Shown here piece after piece: positions 44,264 through 55,643 of a stretch of DNA of 64,000 nt. The DNA is taken from NCBI GenBank assembly GCA_008973525.1, contig WACJ01000183.1:558001-622000 (forward strand), in the 5' to 3' direction. Position 1 is the first letter of the stretch; every line of letters begins with the position of its first letter. The notes beneath the pieces are model-generated. The model worked only from the letters and a program-made list of their open reading frames with translations. It made no database searches and was not told the DNA's origin. This DNA comes from Stenopsyche tienmushanensis (lineage: Eukaryota > Arthropoda > Insecta > Trichoptera > Stenopsychidae). The translations under genes were made by a program, and so were the position numbers.

Positions 44264-46149
44264 TATATTGAATATTATGATAACTCTGAATGGATTTATT
44301 TCTCGTTGTTAAATTTTTAATTCGGTTAAACGAATGAGCCTATTTGTAGAATGAAGAAAATGATGAATATAATGAATATTACAGAGTGTTCATAGCCCTG
44401 AATGGTGTGTACGCAATGCGTGCGACAGAGAAGTCACGTTGGCGACGTGGCGTAACTCGCATCATGAATGAATACTTTCATTAGTAACAATGAAGTTTGT
44501 TGAGCTCATGGCAGTGTGTTCTTCGATCGGAATTAAAATAACAGCAGTCATTTCATTAAATTTGAGTCTGTTGCCAAAGCAAGACGAAGTCGGAGTCCTC
44601 GAGATAATTTTCGTCTAGGACCACGAAATGAATAGCTCTGCCCGAGTTGGGCCGGATCAATATTTCCAGCACGGCTCGCGTAAAAAGAGAGTTCAAACTC
44701 TCAAGGAAACGTGGCAAAGCTCCACATGGGATGCGTTCGTGATAAAATATTTATCTTTACGCAATATTTTCGCTCGTATCCGGGGAAAAAACTATCCGTG
44801 GCTCTCTTTTTAGTGTGTACTTCACGAGGTCATTTCGTCCGCTTATTAATCTCGCATACACAATTCTGGGCTATTTTTGCGCGGTCCTCGAAAAAAATAC
44901 TCACTGAGGTCAAAAAAGGGTATAAATAATGGCGCAGCGTATTCAAGGACGAGCACGTTGAAAGAGTAGATGTTCAGGATCGATACAAGGGTTTTCGTCT
45001 CGTGAAAACTCAAGGCTCTTTCAAATTACAGCAGGCGCTGCTTTATGTGGTCAACGGGAAACACAAAAATTAAAATCACACAAATACTATTTTCACATAC
45101 GAATGCATAATTTCGTCCAATTCGTTCCAATATGAAATAAAATATCTAAAATAATCACATATTAACATTTTACAGTCCAGCTGTTCTGCGCTAAACTTCG
45201 CCAAAAATTTCGAGCAAATCGATGTTTATTCACTAAATCCCTACTAGACGATTGTGATTAATGTAGCCGCTTTTGAAAATATATTTTCTGATAAACGTAC
45301 AGAGTTGTGACTATTCAGCCACGTTATGCAGTGCTCTTCGTCCTTCCATGCAGCAGTCGTCGTACGGCAATATTAAATGGAAGATGGCAGTTGGCATGAC
45401 AATGAATAGCATGGATGTATAAATTTGCCAGTTAAGCTGTATGATAATAGCTTTGGTTGAATCTTCGTTTGAAGGTTTGCCTATTCATACAATATTGCAG
45501 GAAATTTCTCAACATCCCGCGATGAAGGATTGTAAACGGTTTTCATAAGCAATGACATAAAACGTATGTACAGGATGCGCTCCTAAAGTAATGCATCCAA
45601 ATATATAAGAAATCATGTATTGATCTCCGAAATGTACTTTGGAGCCGATGTAACATGAATTTAGATTATTTCAATCGCGTTCCAATATTTCCCTATTTAA
45701 AGCGAAGAAACAAAAGAAAGTCTGGGGGAGCCAGGTTAGTGGCTGTAGGGAAGCTGGAGAACAACGAAGACGCACTGTGCCATTATGAAGTTTCCATACG
45801 TTATTTTTTTGTTGTTATTAAGTTTCTAATATCCATTGAAGGCTCAATCGTCGGTCAGAGTTCAAATAATCATACCCAGGCGTCATATTTTGGACTATTC
45901 AGGAGCTTGATGGGGTTCATCATCGATCTCCTCTCTCCTTAAACAACTTATGCCATTGCCAAATCCCTGCTGAATTAATAGAAACGTTTCCAAGTTTAAC
46001 GCAAAATTTGATAGCGATTCATACAACGATCCATTGCACCCTGTTATATTGCCTCTAAAAGAGGTTCATATGAACGCACGCCTTGACTTTAAGATAGCTC
46101 GGATGAAATTTTTAATAAGTGCGTTTACACTATAAAAAAGAACATAGGA
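44264..46149. other. Mixed-composition sequence; promoter-like and open-frame patches
   Basis: About 44430-45000 is GC-richer, with two overlapping plus-strand frames (44628-44813, 44711-44929) and a TATA-like 'gggtataaataatgg' at about 44918. A 95-codon frame at 45655-45942 begins 'NLDYFNRVPIFPYLKRRNKR'. None is recognisable. No repeat of this window is present. Confidence 0.25.
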
Positions 46150-46344
46150 AAATATAAATAGGTAGAAGCAATATGTTTAACATGGTCCCAAAATTTTTTT
46201 TTTCCGAATTTCGGTCAGTGTTGATGATTTATTTCCTATTTTATCCAAAATTTCTCGATACATTTTTATGAAATTTTAAAAAAAGAAAAAAAATGCTTTT
46301 AAAAAATCGCACAAAAAAAAGTCGCACAAAAAGAGGTTTGAGTG
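46150..46344 (-). mobile_element. pogo/Tigger-like element F2, terminal fragment
   Basis: It ends, inverted, CACTCAAACCTCTTTTTGTG beside TA (46345-46346), the same as F1. Inward it matches F1 over the segment encoding 'TLTEI'. Immediately after the TA, family B copy B2 begins at TTAA. Confidence 0.65.
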
Positions 46345-46346
46345 TA

Positions 46347-46900
46347 TTAACCTTTTCGTTAGTGAGCAAATTTAAAATCGATGAAGTCGTTGATGTCATA
46401 ATCGCTTTACGCCGATTACTTTCTGTCAGCTCCTAATCAGCGTAAGACAATCTTCAATTCGAGGCAGGGTCAATTGTAAATAAACATTTGATATCATACA
46501 AGATCGCGTTATTTCTTTACATAAACAATGCACAAAAAATCGATTCATTTGCTCCTCCTTTAGAAGGAAATGATAATTGAACAAAGACTCATTCAACACG
46601 CAGCGAAGAACAGCAAGCAGTTAAATAAACAAACACTCTCGATAACACACAATATTCGGTCGTTGCTTTGCATAAACAAATAACACACTTGAAATCGAAA
46701 TCATTATAAGTGGATAAATTTGGGCTTAACGATCTATACAATCATGCGATGCATATGAAGAAGCTATCCGTCTCAGTCTCCCGAACTGCGCTAAGTTCTC
46801 TCTGTCTCTGTCCGCCTCGGAGCTTCAATGCACAAGAGTGCCCTTTCTGAATAGTGAAGGTCAAAACGGATATTTCCGTGAGTACTCAATAAACGGTTAA
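46347..46900 (-). mobile_element. TTAA-type MITE family B, copy B2 (554 bp)
   Basis: TTAACCTTTTCGTTAGTGAG at the left and, inverted, TTAACCGTTTATTGAGTACT at the right, with TTAA on both sides. The interior is the full family B plan in inverse orientation, including 'ctgacagaaagtaatcgg' and the GAGACAGA-type tract. CCYTTT starts beside TTAA are the hallmark of piggyBac-type ends. No coding sequence. Confidence 0.85.
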
Positions 46901-47688
46901 CATACTGATCGGATTGATCAAGGTTTACACTAATTTACTGGTCTTGAAAATTAAAATACAGCGACGATCAATAAATTCAGGCCGGGTTACTTAAAGGTAA
47001 TTGATTTGCGACAAATATTAAAATATAATTTAAAAATGACTCATAAATCCTCTACCTAAAAATTCTCGTTTTAATAATTTCATCCTAATTAAACCATATA
47101 TAGAAGACAATGGGACAATCAACAATCGATACAATATCCATATGAAGAATAGAAGAGCTGATTATCGATCCACACATTACAATGAGATAAAACTAAAAAA
47201 AAAATATGTTAATTATTGAAATTTAAATATACTGCAATTTGTCAACATAAAATATTACAGAAGATGCTTTCATAGATCTCAAAGTTTAAATATACGAATA
47301 TAGCATTCGCGAGATAATAGTTAGATGGATATCGCCAACCAAGCCCGTTTCAAGTATTATAGAAACATTTACATGGATTAAAAAGAAAAGGTTGAATCAA
47401 AAAATGTTTCAAAACTGCAATGATTCAAAAGTTATTCAAAGTCTCGCGGTGTTATATTTTTTAATGAGAATGCGCCGTATGAAATTCTTATTCAAATGCG
47501 CGATGTTTTAAGGGTGAAAATTTAGCGCTCCAAGGCGAAACTATTTTTAATAAATTTAAAAAAATATTTAAAGAAAATTCCAAATAAAATATAAATAATG
47601 ATTTAGACTAGGAGTTCCTAATATTTTTCCTCCAAGGAACTCTTTTGGAATAATTACATACCCCAACATTTTTCTCCATAATGTGTTA
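46901..47688. other. AT-rich sequence, nothing recognised
   Basis: No supported feature. Confidence 0.35.
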
Positions 47689-47690
47689 TA

Positions 47691-48310
47691 TTAGGTTGAG
47701 TCATAAATAGTTGCCGGCAAAAACAAGTCGTTATAATTATTCGGTTTTATCCTTGACGATTCATCCGTATTGATGAGTATAGGGTATCATTAGATAGGTA
47801 TGATTCCTATCAATCTTTCGACAACAGTTAACCGTATCACATCTTATTTTATAGTTTAAACAAGGCAACAGTGGGTACGGATACGGATACAAACATATGC
47901 GATATATATACGGCGAACGAGCAGTGAATGAACGGATAGTAAGAAATTGGTTTTTAAAATTTCGCTGAAAGAGACCCTGAAAGATGAACCAAAGGCGGGT
48001 TGCCATTTCGACTTTGATGAAGACAATTTAAAGGGGGTTTTGGAGCAAAGTCCACGTCAATCAACAAGGGAATTCAAATCAAAGGGTGGGATCGTCGAAG
48101 CATAATCCACTATGAGCTTTTAAATCGAAATAAAACAATCAGTGCCGATAAATACACTCAACAGCTACAACGTGTTCAAGAAAAACGCCCTTCTCTCTTC
48201 AATCGGCAAAATGTCATACTTAGCAAAGTTAACGCAGCAAAATATTTTAAAACTTGAGTGATCTGCTTTAGCACATCCCTCATACTCCCCTAAAATTTAC
48301 AGATATAAAC
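47691..48310 (+). mobile_element. mariner relic M4, internally deleted
   Basis: The left end TTAGGTTGAGTCATAAATAG follows TA (47689-47690). Coding pieces in shifting frames: 'AVNERIVRNWFLKF', 'DEDNLKGVLEQSPRQSTREF' (helix-turn-helix region), then after a large deletion 'HYELLNRNKTISADKYTQQL', 'QEKRPSLFNRQNVI' and finally 'ALAHPSYSPK', the degraded HPPYSPD motif with the third-aspartate neighbourhood. The first catalytic D and its surroundings are deleted. The right terminus was not found. This is a different mariner lineage from M1 and M2. Confidence 0.7.
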
Positions 48311-48369
48311 TAATTGCTCAATAGTTCAATTTCAATTTATTGACTTGTATGCAATTGTATAATAATGCG

Positions 48370-48705
48370 AAGAAAGAAGGGATTGGACTCTGCACTCCGG
48401 AAAGCCCTTTCCAGTAAAATCAACAAAGTCGTCTAGAATAGTTTTTCACTGTCTTCCGAGAAAACCGGGTGATTTTACAACTCCCCCCACACTCCCTTCG
48501 AATACGTTCATTCAGGATACCCGTTGGGAGAGCGCTCCAAATGAATCGCTGAAGTTAAGCTCCCTTTAATATCGAGCGAACGATGAGGTGAATGTATGAT
48601 ACAAACAAGATGGATGTATGATGAATGAATATTAAATAGGCCCATATTTCTTCAGTGAACTGTGTGTGGCTGCCCTATGAAAATGACGATGATGATACAA
48701 TAATG
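48370..48705 (+). repeat. RTE-like retroposon, copy I4
   Basis: 'Ccctttccagtaaaatcaac', 'aaagtcgtctagaatag' and 'aatatcgagcgaacgatgag' match I2, and 'aggcccatatttcttcagt' leads to a degraded tail 'gaaaatgacgatgatgatac'. No reverse transcriptase frame was found. Confidence 0.6.
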
Positions 48706-48961
48706 TAATTTTAAAAAAGCATAGGGGAGAAATCACTGCATTCTGTAACATTTAATCGTTTTCTAGTTGTTCTTATTAATTTGTTTTAACGTGACTAAAT
48801 CCTATCTTAATCAAGTAAGAAATAGATAAAGCTAGAAATAAAGGTTAATTGATGTGGCTTAATTGGGGCTTACAATTTACCGCCAAATTGCAACTATCGG
48901 TAAACGGTACAAAACCCATTCCGAAAACGGTTTACCGGTTATTTGCCAGTAAATGAAAGTC

Positions 48962-49325
48962 TTAAAATAGAGGAATATACAAAAGTTGTGTCTGAATTCC
49001 AGTGATTCAGAAATAGCATTCTTACACGTTGAGCTCGGAGACAGAGAGTATCTTGCGTACATTGTATGATTTTATGGACAGTTAACCCAAATTTATCAAC
49101 TAATAATGATATATGAATGATATGATGAATCGATTTCAAGTGTATTGTTTATGTTTACGCAAAGAAATTACCGAATATTGTGTGCTATCGACAGTGTTTA
49201 TTTATTTATGTACAAGCTTCATACACGCTGCGACGGTCCTGACAGATAAGTGGATTTTTACTGAATGATAAGTGGCGGACATTTAAGTTTGTGATGATTT
49301 AAAATTAGCTCATTACTCAACAATG
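48962..49325 (+). mobile_element. TTAA-type MITE family C, copy C5
   Basis: 'Gttgtgtctgaattccagtg', 'cattcttacacgttgagctc', 'aacccaaatttatcaactaa' and 'acgctgcgacggtcctgaca' follow the family plan. TTAA is at 48962-48965; the right TTAA is lost after 'attactcaacaatgtg'. Confidence 0.75.
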
Positions 49326-50288
49326 TGACTAATTTCTTAGCAGTACGCAGATTCAAGGAGTGGCGAGTACCAGGATTCAGCAAGTACCACTTTCTTGCCG
49401 AGGTTGTTGATCATCAAAAGTCCCTGCGTGTTCGCGTACATGTAGGCGAATGGTGCAAGAGACCAATTGCTGGCGATTTTGGTTCAACATACACAAAATA
49501 AGCGCCCGACAAAGAGACAGGCAATTGAATGAAAACAGTTGGCAAGTGCAGCTAACAGATGACGCCACACTGACAAAATGTGTGCAGTTTAACACCACAA
49601 TAACAGGTTACTGCGATGATGACGAAACGACTGTAGCCGACTCTCTTTGCGCGGATTATGACAGCAATCGCACCATCTGTTCGTCAACAAATACGATATT
49701 GTGGCGAACCAGATGATTACAAAATTGATAAGTGACGGGATGAGGGGGAATGGGAGAATTGCATTTTTAAAATAACAGGGTCGGTGGGTCAAAACGTTTT
49801 TCGTCATCGGGTTGGTTACGAAATCTTGGGACCACGCGAGAAACTACTCATGCAAATTCTTTACCAACAATGGCGTGAGTCACAAACGAGGACACAGTTT
49901 TCACAGAGATTTCCAACCGGCTCATTCGCTCCGACTCAAACTAAACAATGGCCACCGACTTTTCTTCGTGAGCAGGAAACTACTTATTTTTATTGTCGAG
50001 TTTACATCGATGAAATTCTGGACAGTTTTAATATGGCAGCTTTAAATAGGAATTATATTTGGTATCAACTTTTATCTGTCTCGCCCGTTTGAGATAACGA
50101 TTTTTCCGATATCATTCCGATGGGTTCTATGTGTTAATTGATATGTTTATATTGAACATAGAACAACGGGTGCAGATTCGTAACCTTAATGAGCACCCCG
50201 CCTCGACGCTTGCGCTTCCAAACAGACGACCCCCTCGGGTCCGTTCACAATCGGTTCATAAAATAAGGAGACGGAGGCTAAGAAAACA
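49326..50288 (+). other. GC-richer block with successive open frames, unrecognised
   Basis: After 'aatttcttag' at about 49338 several plus-strand frames are open in turn. One reads 'VRRFKEWRVPGFSKYHFLAE' then 'VVDHQKSLRVRVHVGEWCKR'. Another, open from about 49410 to 49713, has 'CVQFNTTITGYCDDDETTVA' then 'CADYDSNRTICSSTN', with several Cys and N-glycosylation-type NxT sites. A third is 49784-50092. A fourth, from about 50105, is very basic ('NRRPPRVRSQSVHKIRRRR') and runs into the solo LTR. No family is recognised. It may be host exons, or a decayed transposon or retroelement gene. Confidence 0.3.
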
Positions 50289-50693
50289 TGTTATTAAACA
50301 TTAGTCGGTTCTAATTCTTTATTATTACATCAAGATAAAGACCACGATCATAAAAATTTGGGAAAGCTGGCCGTGAGAAGACCAGGCCTTTCGATGGAAA
50401 GTTTTCGATGACTCGCTCAGGGTTAACTCAACTGAACTCTCCGCAACTCTTTTATACCCAACTTATCTTAATATTTTTCTGATTGTTCTCGAAGCTTTTG
50501 TACAGATATCACTCTTATCCGTCTTTGGGAATACAAAAAAAATTAATGCTGCTTCGCACTCATACGGTTAAGTTATTTACCAGATTGATGCTAGATATAT
50601 TGAAATTGCCTCCCGAAGCGTATACTTGAGAACGAGTTTATTTCACTTCTGATATTTTTGTCGTAATTTAATAGTCGTAACAAGGGCGTGACA
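50289..50693 (-). mobile_element. Solo LTR of a gypsy-like retrotransposon (405 bp)
   Basis: The element is bounded by TGTTATTAAAC and GGGCGTGACA (TG...CA on either strand) and flanked by an exact 5-bp duplication AAACA at 50284-50288 and 50694-50698. Read on the minus strand it starts TGTCACGCCC, has a TATA box (TATAAAA, 50456-50450), an arthropod-type initiator TCAGTT (50435-50430) about 22 bases on, and a polyadenylation signal AATAAA (50323-50318) about 110 bases further, then ends AATAACA. This U3-R-U5 order fits an LTR. Five-base duplications suit Ty3/gypsy or BEL. There is no internal region, so two LTRs recombined. Its insertion splits an open frame. Confidence 0.8.
50430..50456 (-). 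promoter_or_regulatory. LTR core promoter: TATA box and initiator
   Basis: On the minus strand TATAAAAG is followed by TCAGTT with a gap of about 15 bases, the usual arrangement of insect retrotransposon promoters. The polyadenylation signal at 50323-50318 completes the LTR. Any transcript would run leftward. Confidence 0.6.
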
Positions 50694-50698
50694 AAACA

Positions 50699-51128
50699 GG
50701 CACCTGCCACGGGCGCAACTGGGCTTGGGGCGCAAAACGCAGAATACATACCGACTCGATCCCGAGTTGTCCGTTTTTGTAATATATACTAAGTTGTCTA
50801 ATCCTTCTTTTCTGCGTTACCGTTGTGTTCAGAGATAGTATCCGATTGCGAGCCGCTCATTTATCATATCAACGGTCTGAAAAACGGACCAATTGAGCAT
50901 ACAAACCTTATGGCTACTCTGACCTCTTTTAGGGCTTTTAGCGGCATTTCCTATGATCTGTGCGATCACGGAAGCAACGTAGCGTCTAGACACTTTCTAT
51001 CATAGATTTTTTTTACAAATTGAAAACTTTGTACATTTACAACTTCTGTCATGCATGTTTTTAAATACATATAAATAATAAGAAAAATTGATTTATTAAA
51101 TTCGAAACACCCTGTTACAACGTTGATA
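50699..51128. other. Flank of the solo LTR and spacer
   Basis: 50699-50745 is GC-rich ('cgggcgcaactgggcttggg', 'gcgcaaaacgcag') and may be the end of another element. The rest is featureless apart from a 60-codon frame at 50823-51005. Confidence 0.3.
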
Positions 51129-51897
51129 ATCTATGTCAGCGTTTCTTAAATTAGAGTTACATTACCGGAGGTGTGTGAAAATATAAAAAAAAAACCATCT
51201 ATCTAAGATTGGATAAGATATTTTCGTGGAATTGCCATGCGATACGTCTTTGAATGAACTAAAATTTAACAAAACTGAACTCACAAACTTTTAATTGATT
51301 CTTAGATCTAATTACCCTACACTTGCAAATAAAGAGCAGGTTTTTCGGAAATGTTATGTATAATATTAAACTCAATATAAAAGCGGACCTCAGAATAAAA
51401 CTTTCTAACATAGAAACCAACATTGCAGTTCTGGTTTCAATGAACAAACTGCACTCATTCTATAAAATAATAAGCATGAATTTAATGTACAGGTAAATCA
51501 ATAGTGTGCTGTGGCGTAAAAGTCAACATAACGAATGACATCCAGCAAATTCAGCCAAATCTATGCAAGAATTATTTCAATGCTTTACAGTTAATTTGCG
51601 AAATGCGCTGGAAGCAATCATTCCGTCCAGATTGCGCCTCAACCGCTCTGAGACCGCTGCGGTCGCAGGCAAACCCCTATACCTGCTTTTGTTTGCAGGC
51701 CAGAGGTTCCTATTGGGGACCTTTTTTTATAGATTTTTAAAAAGGCGAATAAGCAAGTGGATAGTAAGGGCACAAAAAAAAGAGTTATGTACGAAGTGCT
51801 TCGAAAATCAAACAGCTTACTAATGAATTGATACCATCATAAGATTTCGACTGATGAAGCCCCTCTGCATTCACAGCGTCCGAAAGGCGCAAATTTT

Positions 51898-52310
51898 GGT
51901 TACGAATGGTAAAAACATGCAACCACAAGATTATATTTGTAGCATCCTCCTGCTCTCAACTAGGAATTATAGCAATTCTTAAGACCCATTTATGAGGAAT
52001 TATCGTGTGATGATTTATTGGAAAGATGCCTTGTATGGTTCGAATTCCCAAAATAACAATGATAGTTTTAATGTATCGAAACATATTTTTTGCGGCAAAA
52101 AATACTATAAATTGCGAAACATACTGTGTTTGCATTTTTAACGAAGGATTTGAACCTATTTTAAGAATAATGGTCGTCATGGGGATCACAATCGATTCAA
52201 ATACCTTATTGCCAACCGCCGAGGCTCCGAATCTTCTAAAAATTCTAAAACAACTCGCAGAGCTTATTTTGAACATATATGACTATTGCAAAATCAGGTT
52301 AAAAATGTTT
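51898..52310 (+). pseudogene. Phantom-like (Mutator) transposase relic
   Basis: The plus frame reads 'YEW', stops, 'HPPALN', then 'FLRPIYEELSCDDLLERCL', shifting at about 52045 to 'NSQNNNDSFNVSKHIF' and then to a frame (52026-52328) with 'FNEGFEPILRIMVVMGITID'. The order matches Phantom-like proteins: W-x-K, 'lrPiyeeLs..dLLerCl', a TQN-x-NES-F-N motif, then a 'fN.G...l..v...lGi' helix. It is the longest of the three independent relics in this window. It breaks off at the TTAA where B3 is inserted. Confidence 0.55.
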
Positions 52311-52324
52311 AATTTATTTTATGT

Positions 52325-52880
52325 TTAACCTTTTCGTGAGTACTTACGGAAATATCCGTTTTGACCTTCACTATTCAAAAAGAGCACTCTTGTGCATTGA
52401 AGCTCCGAGACGGACAGAGACAAAGAGAACTTAGCGCAGTTCGGGAGACTGAGACGTATAGCTTCTTCATATGCATCGCATGATTGTATAAATCCTTAAG
52501 CCCAAATTTATCGACTTATAATGATTTCGATTTCAAGTGTGTTATTTGTTTACGCAAAGAAACGACCGAATATTGTGTGTTATCGAGAGTGTTTGTTTAT
52601 TTAACTGCTTGCTGTTCTTCGCTGCGTGTTGAATGAGTCTTTGTCCAATTATCATTTCCTTCTAAAGGAGGAGCACTTGAATCGATTTTTTATGCATTGT
52701 TTATGTAAAGAAATAAAGTGGTCTTGTATGCACTATCAAGTGTTCATTTACAATTGACTCTGCCTCGAATTGAAGATTGTCTTACGCTGATTAGGAGCTG
52801 ACAGAAAGTAATCGGTGTAAAGCGATTATGACATCAACGACTTCATCGATTTTAAATTTGCTCACTAACGAAAAGGTTAA
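52325..52880 (+). mobile_element. TTAA-type MITE family B, copy B3 (556 bp)
   Basis: TTAACCTTTTCGTGAGTACT and, inverted, TTAACCTTTTCGTTAGTGAG are the best-preserved inverted ends of the family, with TTAA at both borders. The interior includes 'aaagagcactcttgtgcat', 'gagacggacagagacaaag' and 'accgaatattgtgtgttatc'. B2 has nearly the same sequence in the other orientation. Confidence 0.88.
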
Positions 52881-53383
52881 CATTAAAAAATATCCCCAAA
52901 AAAAGTGTATTTTTCCAAATTATTTTTCAAACCAGCGCCATTTTGTTACTTTTAAACAAAAAGTATTAATTGAGTGTTATATAATAGCAAAACTCATGCA
53001 GATTAAGAATCTTTTTAACTTTTTTGTTTCAGATAAACCTAAATGAAAAAAACTGATGAACATTGCGAAAGTGCATATTTTTTGATATGCCATTTTGATG
53101 TTTTAAAAAAGATATAACATATATATTATTTATAACGAATTTATTTTTTTAGTATTACGTAAGAGTGCCATAATAAATCCCAAAAAAAATCATTTTATTA
53201 TACAGTGTATTTACAGTGAAAAAAAATTATTAAAAATTGCCTATTTTTTGGACCGTCAAAATGAGATGACATATTTACATTTAATGTACAGATTGACTAT
53301 AAAAAACGACGTAAAAAGCCTTAAAAGGTTAGGAGGGGGTACGCAAAAAAAAAAAATGTTCTACATAAGTTTAAGAACCGCTG

Positions 53384-53858
53384 CTCTATGTGGTTACTCG
53401 CTTTGCGCTGATTCATTCAACGACTCCCTTTTTGACGTAACCAATTACCGAGAGGGTGCTGGAATGTGTTTTGACATCCGCTTCCGATTGGACAAAAATA
53501 AAAAAAAACACTCTCTCCAAAAACTACGCTTCTGCCACCGTTCTAGAAATAAATATTTGTTTATTTGAATCGAGTCTGGTGCAATGTAAATTGGGGATAA
53601 CATGCGGGATCAAATTAAACAAATATAATTTTTGTGTACATTTCTAAAATACTGCGTACTAGTAGACACATTTTGTATAATAATACGTTTATAGGACGCA
53701 AGCTGCAAACTATAACCAAAACTATGGTATTTAGACGCGTTACTAGAAGTAATAGTGAATACGAAACGAGGCACACTAATATTATACTTCGCCCTTTAGG
53801 TGTCAAGCATGACAAACGGAAGCTGTCCCCCATAGGCTATAATATTTTGATTATGATT
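53384..53858. other. Spacer, nothing recognised
   Basis: Open frames here (for example 53634-54071) run into the B4 repeat and have no motif. Confidence 0.3.
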
Positions 53859-54251
53859 TTAACCCCCAAAGGAGTACTATCCCAGGGCCTGGGACCCCTT
53901 CTCCACTATTCAGAAAGAGCACTCTTGTACATTGAGCTTAGAGACAGACAGAGACAGAGAGAGAACGTAGCGCAGTTCGGGAGACAGAGACGGAGAGCTT
54001 CCCCGCATACATACATACATAAGTGTGTACTGTTCGTGACGAGTCTTTGTCCAATTATCATTTCCTTCTAAAGCAGGAGCAAATAAATCGATTTCTTGTG
54101 TATTGTTTATGTAAAAAAATGACGTGGTCTTGTATGCCATCAACAGTGCTTATTTACAATTGAATCTGCCTCGAATTGTACATTGTCTTACGCTGATTAT
54201 GGCATCAACGACTTCATCGATTTTGAATTTGCTCACTCCTCAAAAGGTTAA
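53859..54251 (+). mobile_element. TTAA-type MITE family B, copy B4 (393 bp, deleted)
   Basis: TTAACCCCCAAAGGAGTACT at the left and, inverted, TTAACCTTTTGAGGAGTGAG at the right, both on TTAA. The purine tract 'gagacagagagagaacg' and the right half match B1-B3. The core with 'accgaatattgtg' is deleted. Confidence 0.75.
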
Positions 54252-54664
54252 TAAATAATTTCCTATCGATATGGCCAGGGTTGTCACTTTTTATACGCGA
54301 TATAAAAATGTATAAACCATAAGCCGTCAACATGAAAGTAAAAAAAATGTCGAAGAAAGTAAAGATGCGTATCGCACTGGCGTGAAATATGAGATACACG
54401 TGTGGCGCGCTGAGTGACAGCCCTGGTGTTCTTCGTAAATACACATTCGAATTTCTCGTATTTGTATATAAACCTGAACACATCCCTAATTGAGCTGCAA
54501 TATGTTTCTGGATGTATCCCGATACGTCACTAGTAAATAAATGCTAATAATATGGCAGTCAGAAATTAAATATGATGCAAGCGTGCATGATCTGTCGAAG
54601 CGGGTTCTCAAATGCGTCTATAGACGCTTATGGCACTTGTTGTTGGTGTTTACAATAACGTTGT
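54252..54664. other. Spacer, nothing recognised
   Basis: Two overlapping antisense frames share no motif with known families. Confidence 0.3.
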
Positions 54665-55050
54665 GTTCAAATTTAAATGACTCATAAAGAGCATTCGTAC
54701 ACGTTGAGCTCGGAGACAGACAGAGACGGAGAGTGTCTTGCGCGTTGAGTTTGGAGAGAAACAGAGACAGAGAGAGTGTCTTGCAGGTCGGAGATTGTGA
54801 TTGTTAACCCAAATTTATCAACTAATAATATGTGAATGATATAATGCATCGATTTCAAGTGTTTATGTTTACACAAAGAAATTACCGAATATTGTGTGCT
54901 ATCGACAGTGTTTTTTTTATTTATGTACAAGTTTCATATACGCTGCGACGGTCCTGACCGATAAGTGGTACGGATGATAAGTGGCGGACAAGCAAATATA
55001 GCATCTAAGATTATGATGATTTTAAATTGACTCACTACTCAAAGGGCTTT
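54665..55050 (+). mobile_element. TTAA-type MITE family C, copy C6
   Basis: 'Acacgttgagctcggagaca', 'gacagagacggagagtgtct' (this unit partly duplicated in tandem at 54745-54785), 'accgaatattgtgtgctatc' and 'gatgataagtggcggacaag'. The ends are degraded; no TTAA is visible. Confidence 0.75.
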
Positions 55051-55643
55051 TTAAATGATTGTTGCAAATAGTTCATTCGGTCAGAAATGTATTTAAGCTT
55101 TTTTTATAACCAACACGACAAGATCAACACGAATCGCATTAATTGCAATTTCTGCATCGACTATGAAGGTTGTGCAAGAGTGCGCCACTGTTTATATAAA
55201 ACCATTCGAAGGTAGATAAGCAGAAACAAACCGAAATTGTTAACGGTCATTTCATTATAACAATTAATCAGTGATAACAAAGAGCGTTTTGGGTCGATCG
55301 TCACAGCAATCGCTAATAAAAAGCATTGTTCTGATGAAATAAGGTCGCCATATCAGCTAAGAATAACCGTTAACAATAGCAATAATAACAACTAACAATA
55401 GTAAATTTCCATTTGCCCTACAATACCAAGAATATAGCTACAAGACCAGAAAACCCGGAATACTTTTAATTCGATTATCATCATTCAATCTTACCGAATT
55501 ATACTGAAATATGTCATCTGCTTACCTGAAACAAACAAAAAAGGCAATATAAATTAATGCTTCGGTCTTAATTGATTGCATATCGAAATGTATGATGCAA
55601 TTTCACGGTACGGTCAATGTTTATAATGCATTTTCAGATGCAT
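55051..55643. other. AT-rich sequence, nothing recognised
   Basis: No supported feature. Confidence 0.35.

Larger units (their letters stand above)
51137..53383. mobile_element. hAT-type element Z2 (about 2.25 kb) with nested elements
   Basis: Ends CAGCGTTTCTTAAATTAGAG (left) and, inverted, CAGCGGTTCTTAAACTTATG (right) form a good inverted repeat. The flanks ATCTATGT (51129-51136) and CTCTATGT (53384-53391) match at 7 of 8 positions. It contains a Phantom-like relic and family B copy B3, but no hAT domain was recognised. Alternatively the two ends come from two separate copies. Confidence 0.55.

Noticed and set aside
44915..44960. TATA-like 'gtataaataatgg' as a host promoter.
   Set aside because: No clear initiator at the expected distance and no recognisable gene downstream; kept only as a remark.
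53634..54071. 145-codon plus-strand open frame.
   Set aside because: Its second half is the B4 purine tract, and no domain is visible; a chance frame.
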